Shown: one piece after another, positions 52,823-64,000 of the stretch | How positions within the stretch are numbered: position 1 is the first letter of the stretch | Layout of the letters: every line of letters begins with the position of its first letter | Assembly: GCF_035594125.1 (NCBI RefSeq) | Contig: NC_087156.1 | Coordinates: 28,465,497 to 28,529,496, forward strand | Length of the DNA: 64,000 bases | Direction of reading: 5' to 3' | Source of the DNA: Scylla paramamosain | Taxonomy: Eukaryota > Arthropoda > Malacostraca > Decapoda > Portunidae | Program-made: the position numbers and the translations under genes | The notes under the pieces: model-generated | The model's database searches: none | Told to the model about the DNA's origin: nothing | Seen by the model: only the letters and a program-made list of their open reading frames with translations

Positions 52823-54409
52823 TTAGAGCCACGAACTCCGAAAAGGGAGGAAGGACAACAAAACCTGGTAACCTTTAAGATAATCATGATATTCAGTTAC
52901 TTGCGTTGTGTTTGACGTTACCCGTTCAAAAATAAACACGACGCCTTGAGAACCTGTTGTTGCCGACTCGAGTAAATAAACAAGGAATTCAATGTAGTTA
53001 TGCAGAAAAGAAACGGAAGATACCAGACTAGCTGAGGCAGGGATGATGGAAGTTTAAGAAAATGGAAGGAAGAAAAAGAGAGGAGAAAAAATAAGTTAGT
53101 AATTTATAGGTCCTTTCGAATCTTTTTCCCGCACCTCCACCACCCACAGCCCACACCCCAAACACTGACACGGCTCCCTCTCTGCCTCACCTTTCCCAAT
53201 CTCCCTGCTCACTCACCCTCGCTCCCCTTTCCGTCCCCTACCCTTACCTACCCGCCTTCCCCCGCCTCGGCCACACAGCAAGCGACCCGTGTTAACGACA
53301 CTTCACTTGTTGCATTTGTTGTTCATTTTGACTCGCTTACTGGTGGTTCTCGTTGCCCTCATGGGGTTAACAGTAGAGAGATCAATTCGACGCGCTAAAT
53401 TTTCTCATGAACGAATGGGGTGTTGATATTGAAGTTTTAACCATAAAATTCAGGTGACGACTTGGAACTCGAGGTAATTCATTATGAGAAGTGTATGGAG
53501 CTAGATATTTTAAGACGACTTTTTTAATTAACAATACGTATCTCAATGATTTCCAGACAGTCGTAAATCTCAATAAAAACGTCTCGCCTCGACAATAATA
53601 CGAGTATAGAGGCACTACCGAATCACAGGATTAATCTTCCAGGAATACTTAAATAAGAAGTTAATAGGCCTTAAGCCGTTGAATGTTCTGACTGCTTGTT
53701 ACTTAATTGCAGTAAACCTAAACGACTTTTCTGAAGACTAACCTCCAGGCACCTAAAGGCTTCAGTTATTCTAACACTCCTGTTGTCGGTGATGTTAATG
53801 GAAACTATAATGGAAACTTGCACATGACCTTTGATTAAGTCTAAGGAGCCGAAGCAGTTAAGACTGATAGTTTCCAATTATTTTACTAATCTACGCGATA
53901 ACCAGTTCATAATTATCTGCATATTAACTACAGTACGTTAAAATCACACTCGTGTATAAGCAGGGTGGTAGAGACGAGGCATAGTATACTGCATTCCCAA
54001 CAATCCCTCACACCTTTGCTTCCAGGCATCCTCACCGCAGCACACAGCTCGCGGGTCAGTGGTTCATAACTGAGGTGCAAAAAGACAGGTAGGAATACTT
54101 ATATATCCGAAAAATATACACATTCAAGGGAAACTTTTCAGATGAGGGGGAAGTTTCATAAAGTATTCCCTCGTCTTTCAGCTTCATCCTCCGAAATTGA
54201 AAGCCGGCGAGCAAAGTTTTCCCGGAGATTATCTGATGAATATGTGATTAAAAGCGTCGCGGGTTCGAAAAATTCCGGCATTCCAGTCTTGTATTTTTCC
54301 ACTGTTGTATTGACACGAACGAAAGGTAGAGAAAATAAACTGCGCTTGAAGATGGAAGGTTGCTGAAATGAGGCGAGGATATGAGACAAGAATATGAGAC
54401 GTGAAAAGC
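52823..54409. other. Intergenic or intronic, no supported gene
   Basis: 53,120-53,275 is C-rich with Pro-type codons but carries no frame with splice sites. Nothing else was recognised. Confidence 0.5.
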
Positions 54410-54435
54410 TCTCTCTCTCTCTCTCTCTCTCTCTG
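54410..54435 (+). repeat. (CT)n microsatellite
   Basis: About 13 CT units. Confidence 0.95.
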
Positions 54436-54650
54436 ATCACTGTTACTTTTCATTCACCACTCTCCCACTCCATTAGTACCCCTCTATGTTCATTACCATC
54501 AATACAATAAACACCATCAATAACATTTGCAATGTCACCAAAACAAAACCTCCCTCCATCTTTCTCCACTCTGCTCACTACCAGTCCATTCCACGCCTCT
54601 CTCTACCTTCCCTTCACTACACCACCACGCCCTTTCACACATCAACCCAG

Positions 54651-54719
54651 CACCCGCATCATAAAGCCAATTGACAGCCACAAGACAGATGAGGAGGAGT
54701 ACCTGGTGGGAGGACGACG
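54651..54719 (+). CDS. Possible internal coding exon, 23 codons
   Basis: Acceptor 'ctttcacacatcaacccag' (AG at 54,649-54,650) and donor GACG|gtgagtg (intron at 54,720) bound a 69-nt phase-2/phase-2 exon. It encodes TRIIKPIDSHKTDEEEY then LVGGRR, a charged, non-repetitive peptide unlike the compositional frames nearby. The phase matches the candidate first exon ending at 52,054. I do not recognise the protein. The two splice sites plus codon quality make it better than chance but short. Confidence 0.4.
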
Positions 54720-55719
54720 GTGAGTGACGAAAAGGACAGGAAGAGGAGACGAAATATGCAAGACCCTACGCTGGAAAGGTTCGGTTCTGAATGATAAAAA
54801 ACGGAGGTCGGAGAAGGTGGGAGTGTTGCTGGTTACTGGTCTGTTTTCGTGCTTCGTTTTCACTGCTTCGATTAGTTCAGAGAAAACGGGAAAGATGTAG
54901 CGGGATTTTTCAAATGTTTCATATAGTCTTAGCCATCGAGGGATTTGTGTTCTGTGATGCAGGAATGTGCTTAAGGAGGATGGGTTGAATGTGTGAAGAA
55001 TTTCTTGGACAACTTGGGTTATAAAGATTGAGGAGAAAGAGTTGGGAAAAACAAGGCATGGCAGAAGGATACAACCTCTAACATTTTTTAAGGGGGGCGG
55101 GGTCTTCGTCATTCACTGTTCACAACAGACTAAATTTTCAAGGTCTGACTGCTATTTTTATTTATTTATCTATCTTTTCTGTCAAACATTGCTACGTTTC
55201 CCTGATCCCTATGCATGCTAAGCCTTGACCTTGTACTCTTTATGGATTGCCTGCTAATCTTTATATATTTATTCATTACTTACTGTGTCAAACGTTCCTC
55301 TGATCCCTTTTCTATCCATGCTAAACCTTTTTTTCCTCACCCAAGACACCCATTTTCTCCTTCCATCATCCGAAGAATGCCTTCAACTACCCCTCACTCC
55401 CATCTTCCCCTTCCTTCCCAGCGTCTCCCTCCAAAACCTCCCGCTTCATACAACTTGTATATGAGGTTATGTAAACAACTTTATTATATCAATGGAAGAA
55501 GTGGTGAAAGTCGTCCTCTATCACCACCACCACTTCACCCAAGGCTTCAGGCTCATCACCATCAATAGTGCTCTTATCAGCCTTCGCCTCGCCACACCCT
55601 TCTGCCCCCAACTCGATGGATTAATGCCACCCCCTCACTCCTCTCTTGTGCCCTTCTCCCCTCGTCTCCACCACACAAAAGGATGCTGGAGTGCGGGACA
55701 AGGAGGCAAGTAATGATGG

Positions 55720-56110
55720 ATGGAAAGATGGATGGAAATGATGGACGGACGTAGAAATAGGCAGTAATGGAAGGAGAAAAGAATGAATTGAAAATGGATG
55801 GAAAAACTAACTTGAAGAATACAAGGATAGAGGGATGGATGAATGGAAGGGTTAAACTAATTTAGGGACGTTAAGATGGAGGGTTAGTAATGTAAAAGGG
55901 CTGAAAGAAATAAACAACGGATGTATGGGAAGGCGGAAAAGATGAAATAATGGCAGGACGAATGTAGAGAGAAGAACGAACGAACTAAAGAAAAGAAGAA
56001 TGGATGTATGGGAAGGCATAAAGGATGAAATAATGGCAGGAAGACCGTAGGCAGGAGAAAGAGAGGACTAAAGAAAAGAAACACGGATAAATGGATGGAT
56101 GAAAGGGTGG
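55720..56110 (+). repeat. Degenerate GGAT-rich repeat with an 83-bp tandem duplication
   Basis: 'gatggatgg'-type words throughout. A unit starting 'ggatgtatgggaaggc' at 55,919 is repeated at 56,002, giving an 83-bp period, with the same order of 'gatgaaataatggcagga' and 'actaaagaaaagaa' blocks. Confidence 0.85.
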
Positions 56111-56334
56111 AAAGTGTTAACTAAACGGAAGGAAGAAATTGCGGCAGAATTCTGGGATCCTGTGGCCTTAAAAACATTTATGGTAATGGAGAAAAATGAA
56201 CGAAGAGAAAAAAAAGAAGGTAAGAAAAATGAGGAGGACGTGGCAAAGACATCAAAGGAGGTAAAGAGCAACGTTAACGCTATTGTATAAATTTCTGTTG
56301 CCACACCACAGCGCGGCGTCCTGAGGTTAAGGTC

Positions 56335-56412
56335 CGGATCCTTATACGCTTTGTTCTCTCATCAGGATTATTTTCAAAGGCCACTAATGACGAAGTGGGC
56401 TCGAAATTTTTA
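56335..56412 (-). repeat. SINE-like dispersed repeat, copy 7
   Basis: Antisense on +: 'GCTTTGTTCTCTCATCAGG' then 'TTTTCAAAGGCCACTAATGA', almost identical to copy 2 over this block. Confidence 0.7.
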
Positions 56413-57006
56413 TCCCTTGTGTTTGAACCTAATAGCCTTCCTCTCTCGCTCATCCTCAAGCCGCCACAGTCTTAAAATTCGTCCCCATTATGCTTAAAGT
56501 ATTTTGGTTTCTTGTCGGCAAAGTTAGGGATCTCATTTTACCCGGTCTCCTTGTCTCTTATAGTTTCCCTCTCCCCCCCTCCTCCTGTCCCTGCTCATAC
56601 GCATGCTCCTCGTGTTCCTGCTCCTACTGCGCCGGTTATTCCTGCTGCTACTGCTCTTTTTTTTTTCTTTTTTTCCCCTGCTTCTCTTCTAGCAACACGT
56701 TCCTTCTCCCTTTCCCCTTTTTCCTCGCTTTACAGACCATTGTTGAAAGAGAAAACGGTGAAAATGGTCACACTATTTTCTTTTCCCAAGGCAGCTACAG
56801 GTGAAATGTTTATGAACCTTTTACCTCCACGCGGTTCAGTCTGAGCTGTGGCCGCAGTCTGGGAGGACTGGAGAGAGGAAAGCCAAGTGGTTATTCTCAC
56901 AGCCTAACTCAACATTGCTCCGCTTCTCTTAACATGCTCGTCTGGACGTAAACCTGTGTCTGCTAAGGATAATGTAACTCTTAATGCTTCACTTTAGTAA
57001 CTCAAT

Positions 57007-57040
<34 letters not shown>

Positions 57041-59227
57041 CTACAACTATCACTAATACATCTCTCCCATCAATAGCACCTGCTTACGGCTCTTGGACGC
57101 TGCCTCATAAAGCTCGGCACTGATTTGCTCCGAGCGGTGGAGTCGAGGCTTCATTTTTTCCCTCTCTGATGCAATGAGTGAACGACATCCGTAATGACCT
57201 TAACCTGACCATTGCGAGACACATGTGTAGTAAAGAATAATGGGCCATCTCCATTACTCTGACTATTATTGCCACTAATGTGATATGGATGCCCGCTATT
57301 ACTGCACGGGATGAAGCGCCGACACGTTATGCATTGCCTGATATCCTGCTGCTGATGCTGATATGGATATTGCCTCACGTGCTGCGCTGCTGTGTTTATG
57401 GCGAGGGTTTGCTCTAATTTGAGCCTCACCCCGTGCTCGTGGTTCACTTGGTAATATCACACTTCTGTTATTACGCCAAGTTATTACGGATCGGTGCTGG
57501 TTCCGCTTTCTCTCTTTGGTGGACGATTATTTGTTTCTGTTCCGGCAAGGATGATGTCAGTAAGCATTTCTATATAGATCATTACCATAGCAATTATCTT
57601 GAATGACGATGAGTTTTGCAAGATTGAGTTACAGTAGGGTACATAAAAAAAAAGTGATCGTAATGATGCATAACATAATAGTTTATAATTTTATTTACCA
57701 GAAAATATTTAGGTTAAGTTACGTTACGTTAGGATGAGTTAAGAATTAATGACCGTAATGACGTATGTATGTATATAACAATGAAGACTAGTATTTTACT
57801 TGGCAGCAAAAACTGTTTCGTCGTCCACAGTAAGCCGGGCATATATAAATCAGTATAATGAAACCACATGCTGCCTTAATTGGTAATAACACCTCGGGGA
57901 ACACCTCTGCCCAGCATCGTCGTCACCACGTTCCACCAACAATCCCTCGCTGCCACCTTACTTCACTCAACCCATTACCTTACAAATGCCTAAAGCGGTA
58001 GGAACCAGATTACAGAGCCGCCCTACGATTATACAAGACTCCTTATATTTCGTGATATTTGGTGAAATGAACCCTGAGTGCACAGACTACTTAACCAGGT
58101 GGCCAGGAAGAGAAGGGGGAAGCCGGGAGGGAAGGATTGTTTCAGGGTGGGTGTTTCTCACGGCCATGCCATCCCATTTTCTTTGTCTACAATAACCTAA
58201 GCATCTACAAATTCACTCACTCACCTCGCCAGGAATTAAGGCGCAGGTGCAGTTTGCAAAGTCCCTGAGTGTCGCAAAGGTGAAGCAGCACAAGGCCCAT
58301 CACGTCCTTAGTGCGCGGAGGGACAAAGGCAGAGAAGGAAGGGACTGGTTTGGCCAAGGAACATGAACCCTTAAGTAAAGCTCCGAGCCGGCGATAGTTC
58401 TGCCTCCATTAGGCCAAACCGCTAACTAGCAGAGAATTATGTAAAGCTAATGGGAAACTCATTCATTCTTCCTATTTCCAGCCTTTCTCTTAAGCCCACA
58501 TTAATAATTTTCATTTTATTTCTAGTACCTTTAATAAGTAAATAAATGACGATATAATATTAAAAGTTTATTTATATTAATAGTACACCAGCAGGTATTC
58601 TGAAATTTCAACACTAATGTGCTGCTTATAAATCATGCATAACGGTAAAACACACATTATATTAACACAACGCAGAGAGCAAAATAAAGACCTAACTGTA
58701 AAAAAAAAAAAAAATGAATAAATAAATAAAAAAAAAAAAAACATGGTTCACAAAGAGGTAATGTAATTGAATGATATTCAGTTTTCACGAATTCCACATT
58801 TAAATAATAATCCTTTTAATTTGCACTTTTGATACTTATTTTGAATAATATAGTGGATATTTCCCAAGTAACCCAATATAATATTAAATATTGGCTGGAT
58901 CAGTGACCTCTTGGTGGGCGTTCAGTCCAGATGGCGCTCTAAACACAACCATCTGGTGTTTCCTGGCATCTTTTTGGCTACACTTATTTATTATGTTTTG
59001 TTATGTTACGTTATGTTACGTCTTGTAATGTCTTTCCTGTCTTTCTTTTATATAATCTTTGCCTTAACCACTATTAACTAAAGATTATGCTAATAACCTC
59101 ATTACCTCGTGATGAAATACGGATATGTACGTATGACTTGCATGCTTCATGCTGTACGCTGCCAATGCTGCTTTGTGCTTTCCTCATTTGAAATGGACCC
59201 TTGTGTAAGTAGGTTATCGGGGGTATC
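56413..59227. other. Mostly unassigned; (ACA)n at 57,006-57,041
   Basis: A - strand frame at 57,151-57,447 (QCITCRRFIPCSNSGHPYH…) is non-repetitive but lacks an ATG and good splice sites. 57,710-57,745 and 58,995-59,035 carry short TTAGG/TTACG-like words. No gene is called. Confidence 0.45.
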
Positions 59228-59380
59228 GAGTATGATTCTAGTGATAGATTAAGAAGGACTATGCATTGAGAATATATACAAAAAAAAAAAAAACATGAGC
59301 ATCCCACTAGTCATCTGTAAGGCCTTTGAAAAATGGTCCTTATAAGAGCCACAAAACGTTTCAGATTACCGGCCCACATG
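59228..59380 (+). repeat. SINE-like dispersed repeat, copy 8
   Basis: Sense, nearly full length: 'GATTCTAGTGATAGATTAAG', 'ATGCATTGAG', a poly(A) run, 'CCCACTAGTCATCTGTAAGG', 'CCTTTGAAAAATGGTCCTTA' and 'ACCGGCCCAC'. Confidence 0.7.
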
Positions 59381-59559
59381 TATCTTATCTTTAAAGGTTA
59401 GCTATTTGAGGTTCAGTGTGGCGAAAACCAGAAAGCTTCGTCAGGAAAAACCTCGAGAATGCGAAGAAAACAATCGACGAACTCCCTCCTTAGCACCCTT
59501 GGCACGGAAAGGCGCCTCGCCTTCCTCTCCCGTGGATGTGCTGGATGTGCTGAGTAGTG

Positions 59560-59564
59560 TGTGT

Positions 59565-59607
<43 letters not shown>

Positions 59608-59709
59608 GAGATCTAAGGATGTGGTCAAGTTTGGTATAGAGGGCGCTACAGTTTTATGGATGATGATAAATGAAGGTGATGCAGAACTACAAATACTTTT
59701 ACTACTGTA

Positions 59710-59746
<37 letters not shown>

Positions 59747-59772
59747 TTACTACTACTACTACTACTACTACC
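59560..59772 (+). repeat. (TG)n and (TAC)n microsatellites
   Basis: TG 59,560-59,606; TAC/CTA trinucleotides 59,699-59,772. Confidence 0.95.
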
Positions 59773-59966
59773 ATTACTACTTGTATACAAACACTACCAT
59801 AGTCTACATATAAGATCACAAGGACCATCACCATCAATACGACTCTAACACCACTTTCGCATGACCACCAGAGCAACACATCATCACTACTCTGGAATCC
59901 CACCATCACTATCATCACCACCACCACCAAAACCGACATCACAATCCTACGGCCACAGTAATACAA

Positions 59967-59981
59967 TAATAATAGTATTAC

Positions 59982-60036
<55 letters not shown>

Positions 60037-60110
60037 GTAATAATAATAATAATAATTACCATAACAGAACAATTACGTAAAGTGTCATTTCTCTGTGTAC
60101 GTAGTTAATG

Positions 60111-60168
<58 letters not shown>

Positions 60169-60224
60169 AAATGTCATCATAGCAATATTACAAATCCAAC
60201 AAGACAGGATACATGTGTTGTATA

Positions 60225-60303
<79 letters not shown>

Positions 60304-60448
60304 TCGCCCCTCCCTCCCTCCCTTCCCCTCCCCCCCTTTTTTTTTTTGCATGTACACCCCCTTTCTCCACAAACACATATCTACAGTACCACGAAACATC
60401 ATCACCACAACCACCACCACCACCACCACCATCACCACCACCACCACA
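59967..60448 (+). repeat. (AAT)n, (TG)n, (CT)n and (CCA)n cluster
   Basis: AAT 59,967-60,057; TG 60,113-60,164; CT 60,231-60,298; CCA/TCA 60,405-60,448. Confidence 0.95.
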
Positions 60449-61910
60449 AGATCACAGGGGACATTTGGAGCTGGTAAATCTGACCTCCCTCCTCTCAGCA
60501 GGGCGTTAATGTGGAGGAGGTGGAGTGACTGGAGAGGACGGAGGCGCCAGGGAGCGAGCGAAACTTTTTATAACGAGGGGAGATTTGATTACCTTCCACC
60601 AGTGTGTCGGACTGAAAACGAGAGGAATTTGATTATCTGCTGAACTCTTGCTTTCGTCCCCTTGGCTTTTGAATCTGTAGAAGTTCAAGTCTGCTGGTCT
60701 CCCCGGGGCGCGCTGTCTGTCGCCCTTGTTGATTTTGCGAGCAACTAAACCCGTTAGTTCCTTCTTTGTCTCGCCTGATTCAAGTTGCTCTTCAAGGTGC
60801 TTTCTTCCTTGCAGTAAATCGATACAATTGGCAACAGTTAGATTTTCGCCTCATTTTTGGTGCTTTAACCCTTTGAATCTGGATGGTCCCGTGTACTTCA
60901 CTAGAACAGTCTTTTGTATGTCAGAATTGCATGAAACTAGAGATATTTAAGCACGGTAAAATACATAACTCAGTGACATCCAAGGGAGCAGTCACAGAAC
61001 TTAACCAAACCACCTGACGCCCAAGTGGAAAAAAAAAAAAAAAAGTTACCGGACTCAGGGAATTACAGATTAACAAATTTGTGGATTGGAATAATAGGTG
61101 GATATAGGTAAGGCACGTTTAACACAGGGACCGTCACGTGTAGATTTACTGGTTTCTCGCGGCTTCCCTTATATTTTTATAGTGTTATTATCAGAATAAG
61201 GCTGATCTCTATAATAGGTATGTATTCTACAGCATAAGGCAAAAAAAAAAAAAAATAATAATAATAAATAAATAAATAAATAAATAAATAGACAAAAGCC
61301 ACAAAATTAAACACTGCAATGTATTTGTCACCGATAAGAGTTATTAGTTTGCTCCAGGATAACTGAGACTAATAAAAGTGTTACGCTACAATACTTATTT
61401 CACTAACAATATTTCTAAAAGCTTCTTAAACCTACAACCCTTAGAGTGCGATATTTGTGTTGCCTTGCAGTGACCTTCAAACAATTTAGCAAACAATGTT
61501 AATAGTTTGCGGCATATAAATTTGACGGTAGCAGAAGCACCACCACCACCACCACCACCTACATAAGTTAACTGAAGTCACGAGTCTTCCACAATTCTTA
61601 CAACATATCGGCACCACACACACACATACTTTTTTCCATCCCGTTTTCGCGTCGTTTCATTGCTCAACGTATCTCATTACATTTCAATCCCCCCAGGCAG
61701 TGACCGCTCCCTTACCACCACGCCTCCGCTGCCTGGGATCCTCCTCCTACCTACACACCGTGCTGACCTACTGTATCCTGACTCCCCGAAAGCCGACCAT
61801 CTTCCCTTAGTCATGCAACTCAGTCATTTCACGTGACTCTCAGCATCGCATTGTAGTTTTTAAGGACATGCGTGCGTGTTTGTGAGAGTGAATGTTTGAA
61901 GACAGAAAGA
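60449..61910. other. Intergenic, no gene seen; (TAAA)n at 61,252-61,290
   Basis: Open frames such as 60,726-60,950 have no domain or splice support. A poly(A)-(AAT)-(TAAA) run at 61,242-61,290 may be an old retroelement tail. Confidence 0.5.
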
Positions 61911-62207
<297 letters not shown>

Positions 62208-62602
62208 TCTGTGTCTGTATCTGTGTAAGTTGCAACACACAGGCAAACTTGCAAGAACACTATGGTGGTAGTTGGCAGAATCCGGTATTAGCTTTTTACA
62301 ACATTAACCCATAAAGAACTCCGCGGCCTGCCAGTGAAGTGTACGTGGTAATCGTGCTAATGAGACGGCGAGAACGTGACGGAGGGCGGCGAGAGGTGGA
62401 GAGCTTCTGTTCTGCCCACCAACCACCCCTCCCTCCCTGACTCTCTCCCTGGCCACCTGACTGCACCCACCCACCTACTGTAGCTCCACTCCATGCCACG
62501 CCACACCCCTCTCGCCTCTGCCATCACAGGAGATGGAAGGTTAAAGAGGTAGTAGGATAATAATGATAATGATGATGATGGTGATGAGGATAATGCTTAC
62601 GT

Positions 62603-62641
<39 letters not shown>

Positions 62642-62730
62642 TGCTGCTGCTGCTACTATTACTACTAGTACTACTATTTCTACTACTAGCAGTACTACTA
62701 CTTCTACTGCTACTAATGATAATAATAATG

Positions 62731-62797
<67 letters not shown>

Positions 62798-62809
62798 TAA
62801 TAATAATAA

Positions 62810-62840
<31 letters not shown>

Positions 62841-62846
62841 AATAAA
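62603..62846 (+). repeat. (TAC)n-(AAT)n trinucleotide array
   Basis: TAC/TGC/TTC units 62,603-62,722, then AAT units to 62,846. Confidence 0.95.
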
Positions 62847-62909
62847 AGAAGAAGAACAAGAAAAAAAACAAGGAGGAGGAAGAAGAGGATATGTCGTGTA
62901 GATTTCATG

Positions 62910-62910
<1 letters not shown>

Positions 62911-62983
<73 letters not shown>
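62911..62983 (+). repeat. (GA)n microsatellite
   Basis: About 36 GA units. Confidence 0.96.
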
Positions 62984-62986
<3 letters not shown>

Positions 62987-63602
62987 ATCACCAGCATGAA
63001 CATGTTTTCTGATTTGATCACACGCCAGACGCTGTGTTGTGTGGCAGGAAGACCTAAGCAACAGTGCATTACCACCCCCCCCCAAAAAAAAAAATATAAT
63101 AATTAATGAATAAATACACCTATAATACGTAAATAAACTTGTCCAACTTAAAAAAAAAAACATGCCACGAACTTTTATTTTGCTCAACTATACAAATAAA
63201 CTCGTAGCTGTCAAAAGAAATAATAAAAAAAAAAAAAATCCAATACCGAAATTCCGTACAATTATACCTTTCCAGGATCCTAATAAGCTCCAGATCCCAC
63301 TCATCCTCATCCTCACCCTCCTGAAGCTTCCTCATCCTAGCCAATCCTCCCTGCCTCACCCAAAGTCTTCATTGTCCAAACACTCTCCTGTCTTCTATAG
63401 TTTTCTGTAACTTTTTTTTTTTTCGGAAAGGGGTAAAATTTTTCAGTCGAGCGAGAGGATCTAATATTTACAGTGTTTTTTCTCTTTTTCTCTCACTAGC
63501 AGGCGCGTTCCTTTCCTCTCCTCGCCTCTCCTGCAGTCACGTCTTCCTCTTCCATTGATCTGATACACAACCCCACGCCAAGCAGAGTAAACTATTAATG
63601 TG

Positions 63603-63604
<2 letters not shown>

Positions 63605-63699
<95 letters not shown>
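63605..63699 (+). repeat. (GA)n microsatellite
   Basis: About 47 GA units, 76 bp before the CCTAA-rich tract. Confidence 0.96.
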
Positions 63700-63701
<2 letters not shown>

Positions 63702-63775
63702 CTTTTATGTGGTCAGTCAAGTTCCGAGTGACTTTTATATTTCATATCATGCAGACTGGAAATAAAGAAGTAAAT

Positions 63776-63945
63776 CCTAGCCTAACCTAATTTGACCTGA
63801 CTTAACCTAACCTAACCTTAACTTGACCTAGCCTGAGCAAACCCAATCTGACCTAACTAAACAAAACCAAACAAAAACCTAACTTAACATAATCTAACCT
63901 AGCCTGATCTGACCAAACCTGATTTAACCTAATCTGACCGATACA
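63776..63945 (+). repeat. Degenerate (CCTAA)n, interstitial telomere-like tract
   Basis: CCTAA/CCTAAC/TGACCTAA words fill about 170 bp ('cctaacctaatt', 'taacctaacctaacc', 'aatctaacctagcc'). CCTAA is the complement of TTAGG, the canonical arthropod telomere unit. The units are variable, so this is an internal, decayed array. Confidence 0.75.
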
Positions 63946-64000
63946 CTAATACCTTAATGTACAGTAATCGTCTATCGCCACTCATCGCCTCCGCTCAGCC

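Noticed and set aside
57151..57447. 98-codon - strand frame with CITC and CSNSGH motifs
   Set aside because: No ATG (starts at GTG), no convincing acceptor, no recognised domain; kept only as a mention in the surrounding region.
63776..63945. A true chromosome end
   Set aside because: Units are heavily degenerate and non-telomeric sequence follows to 64,000, so it is internal.

Overview
The window looks like nuclear DNA of a decapod crustacean, most likely a crab. The clues are an extreme load of long perfect microsatellites ((GA/CT)n, (TA)n, (CA/TG)n, GATA, ATT and TAC arrays), intron-containing coding sequence, three non-LTR retrotransposon remnants of types common in decapod assemblies, and a degenerate TTAGG-type (arthropod telomere) tract at the right edge. 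The species call is inference from sequence style, not from a database match. Almost all long open frames are translated microsatellites (His-Thr, Ser-Leu, Tyr-Ile, Arg-Glu or Cys-Val dipeptide runs) and are not genes.  Layout: 1-1229 holds the last two coding exons of an ankyrin/BTB (ABTB2/ABTB3-type) gene on the + strand, followed by about 9 kb of AT-rich sequence with large SSR arrays. From about 10 kb the DNA becomes more GC-mixed, with many SSRs, purine or pyrimidine tracts and degenerate minisatellites. A proline-rich, apparently intact 277-codon frame lies at 22,945-23,778 on the - strand, with a splice-acceptor-like site upstream and a poly(A) signal downstream. Possible isolated exons lie at 24,600-24,835, 25,780-25,991, 52,041-52,054 and 54,651-54,719. 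A SINE-like repeat of about 150 bp is scattered over 11.6-59.4 kb in at least nine diverged copies.  The block 38.9-50.8 kb is a retrotransposon graveyard. It holds a 5'-truncated CR1-like element (39,020-40,549, - strand), a tRNA-derived SINE head (about 40,706-40,860), a shrunken jockey-like remnant (about 42,462-43,045, - strand), unidentified GC-rich coding-like pieces (43,080-43,958), and a larger two-ORF non-LTR element (about 45,640-50,727, + strand). The larger element carries a nested 716-bp solo LTR (47,951-48,666) with a clean 5-bp target duplication. Both the CR1-like and the two-ORF element are bounded on both sides by (GA)n arrays, which suggests insertion into, or preference for, GA microsatellites. 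This is the most interesting signal in the window.  No rRNA or intact tRNA gene, CRISPR array, bacterial operon or viral genome was seen. The identified genes do not form a pathway; the window is mostly one gene tail, one orphan candidate gene and repeats.
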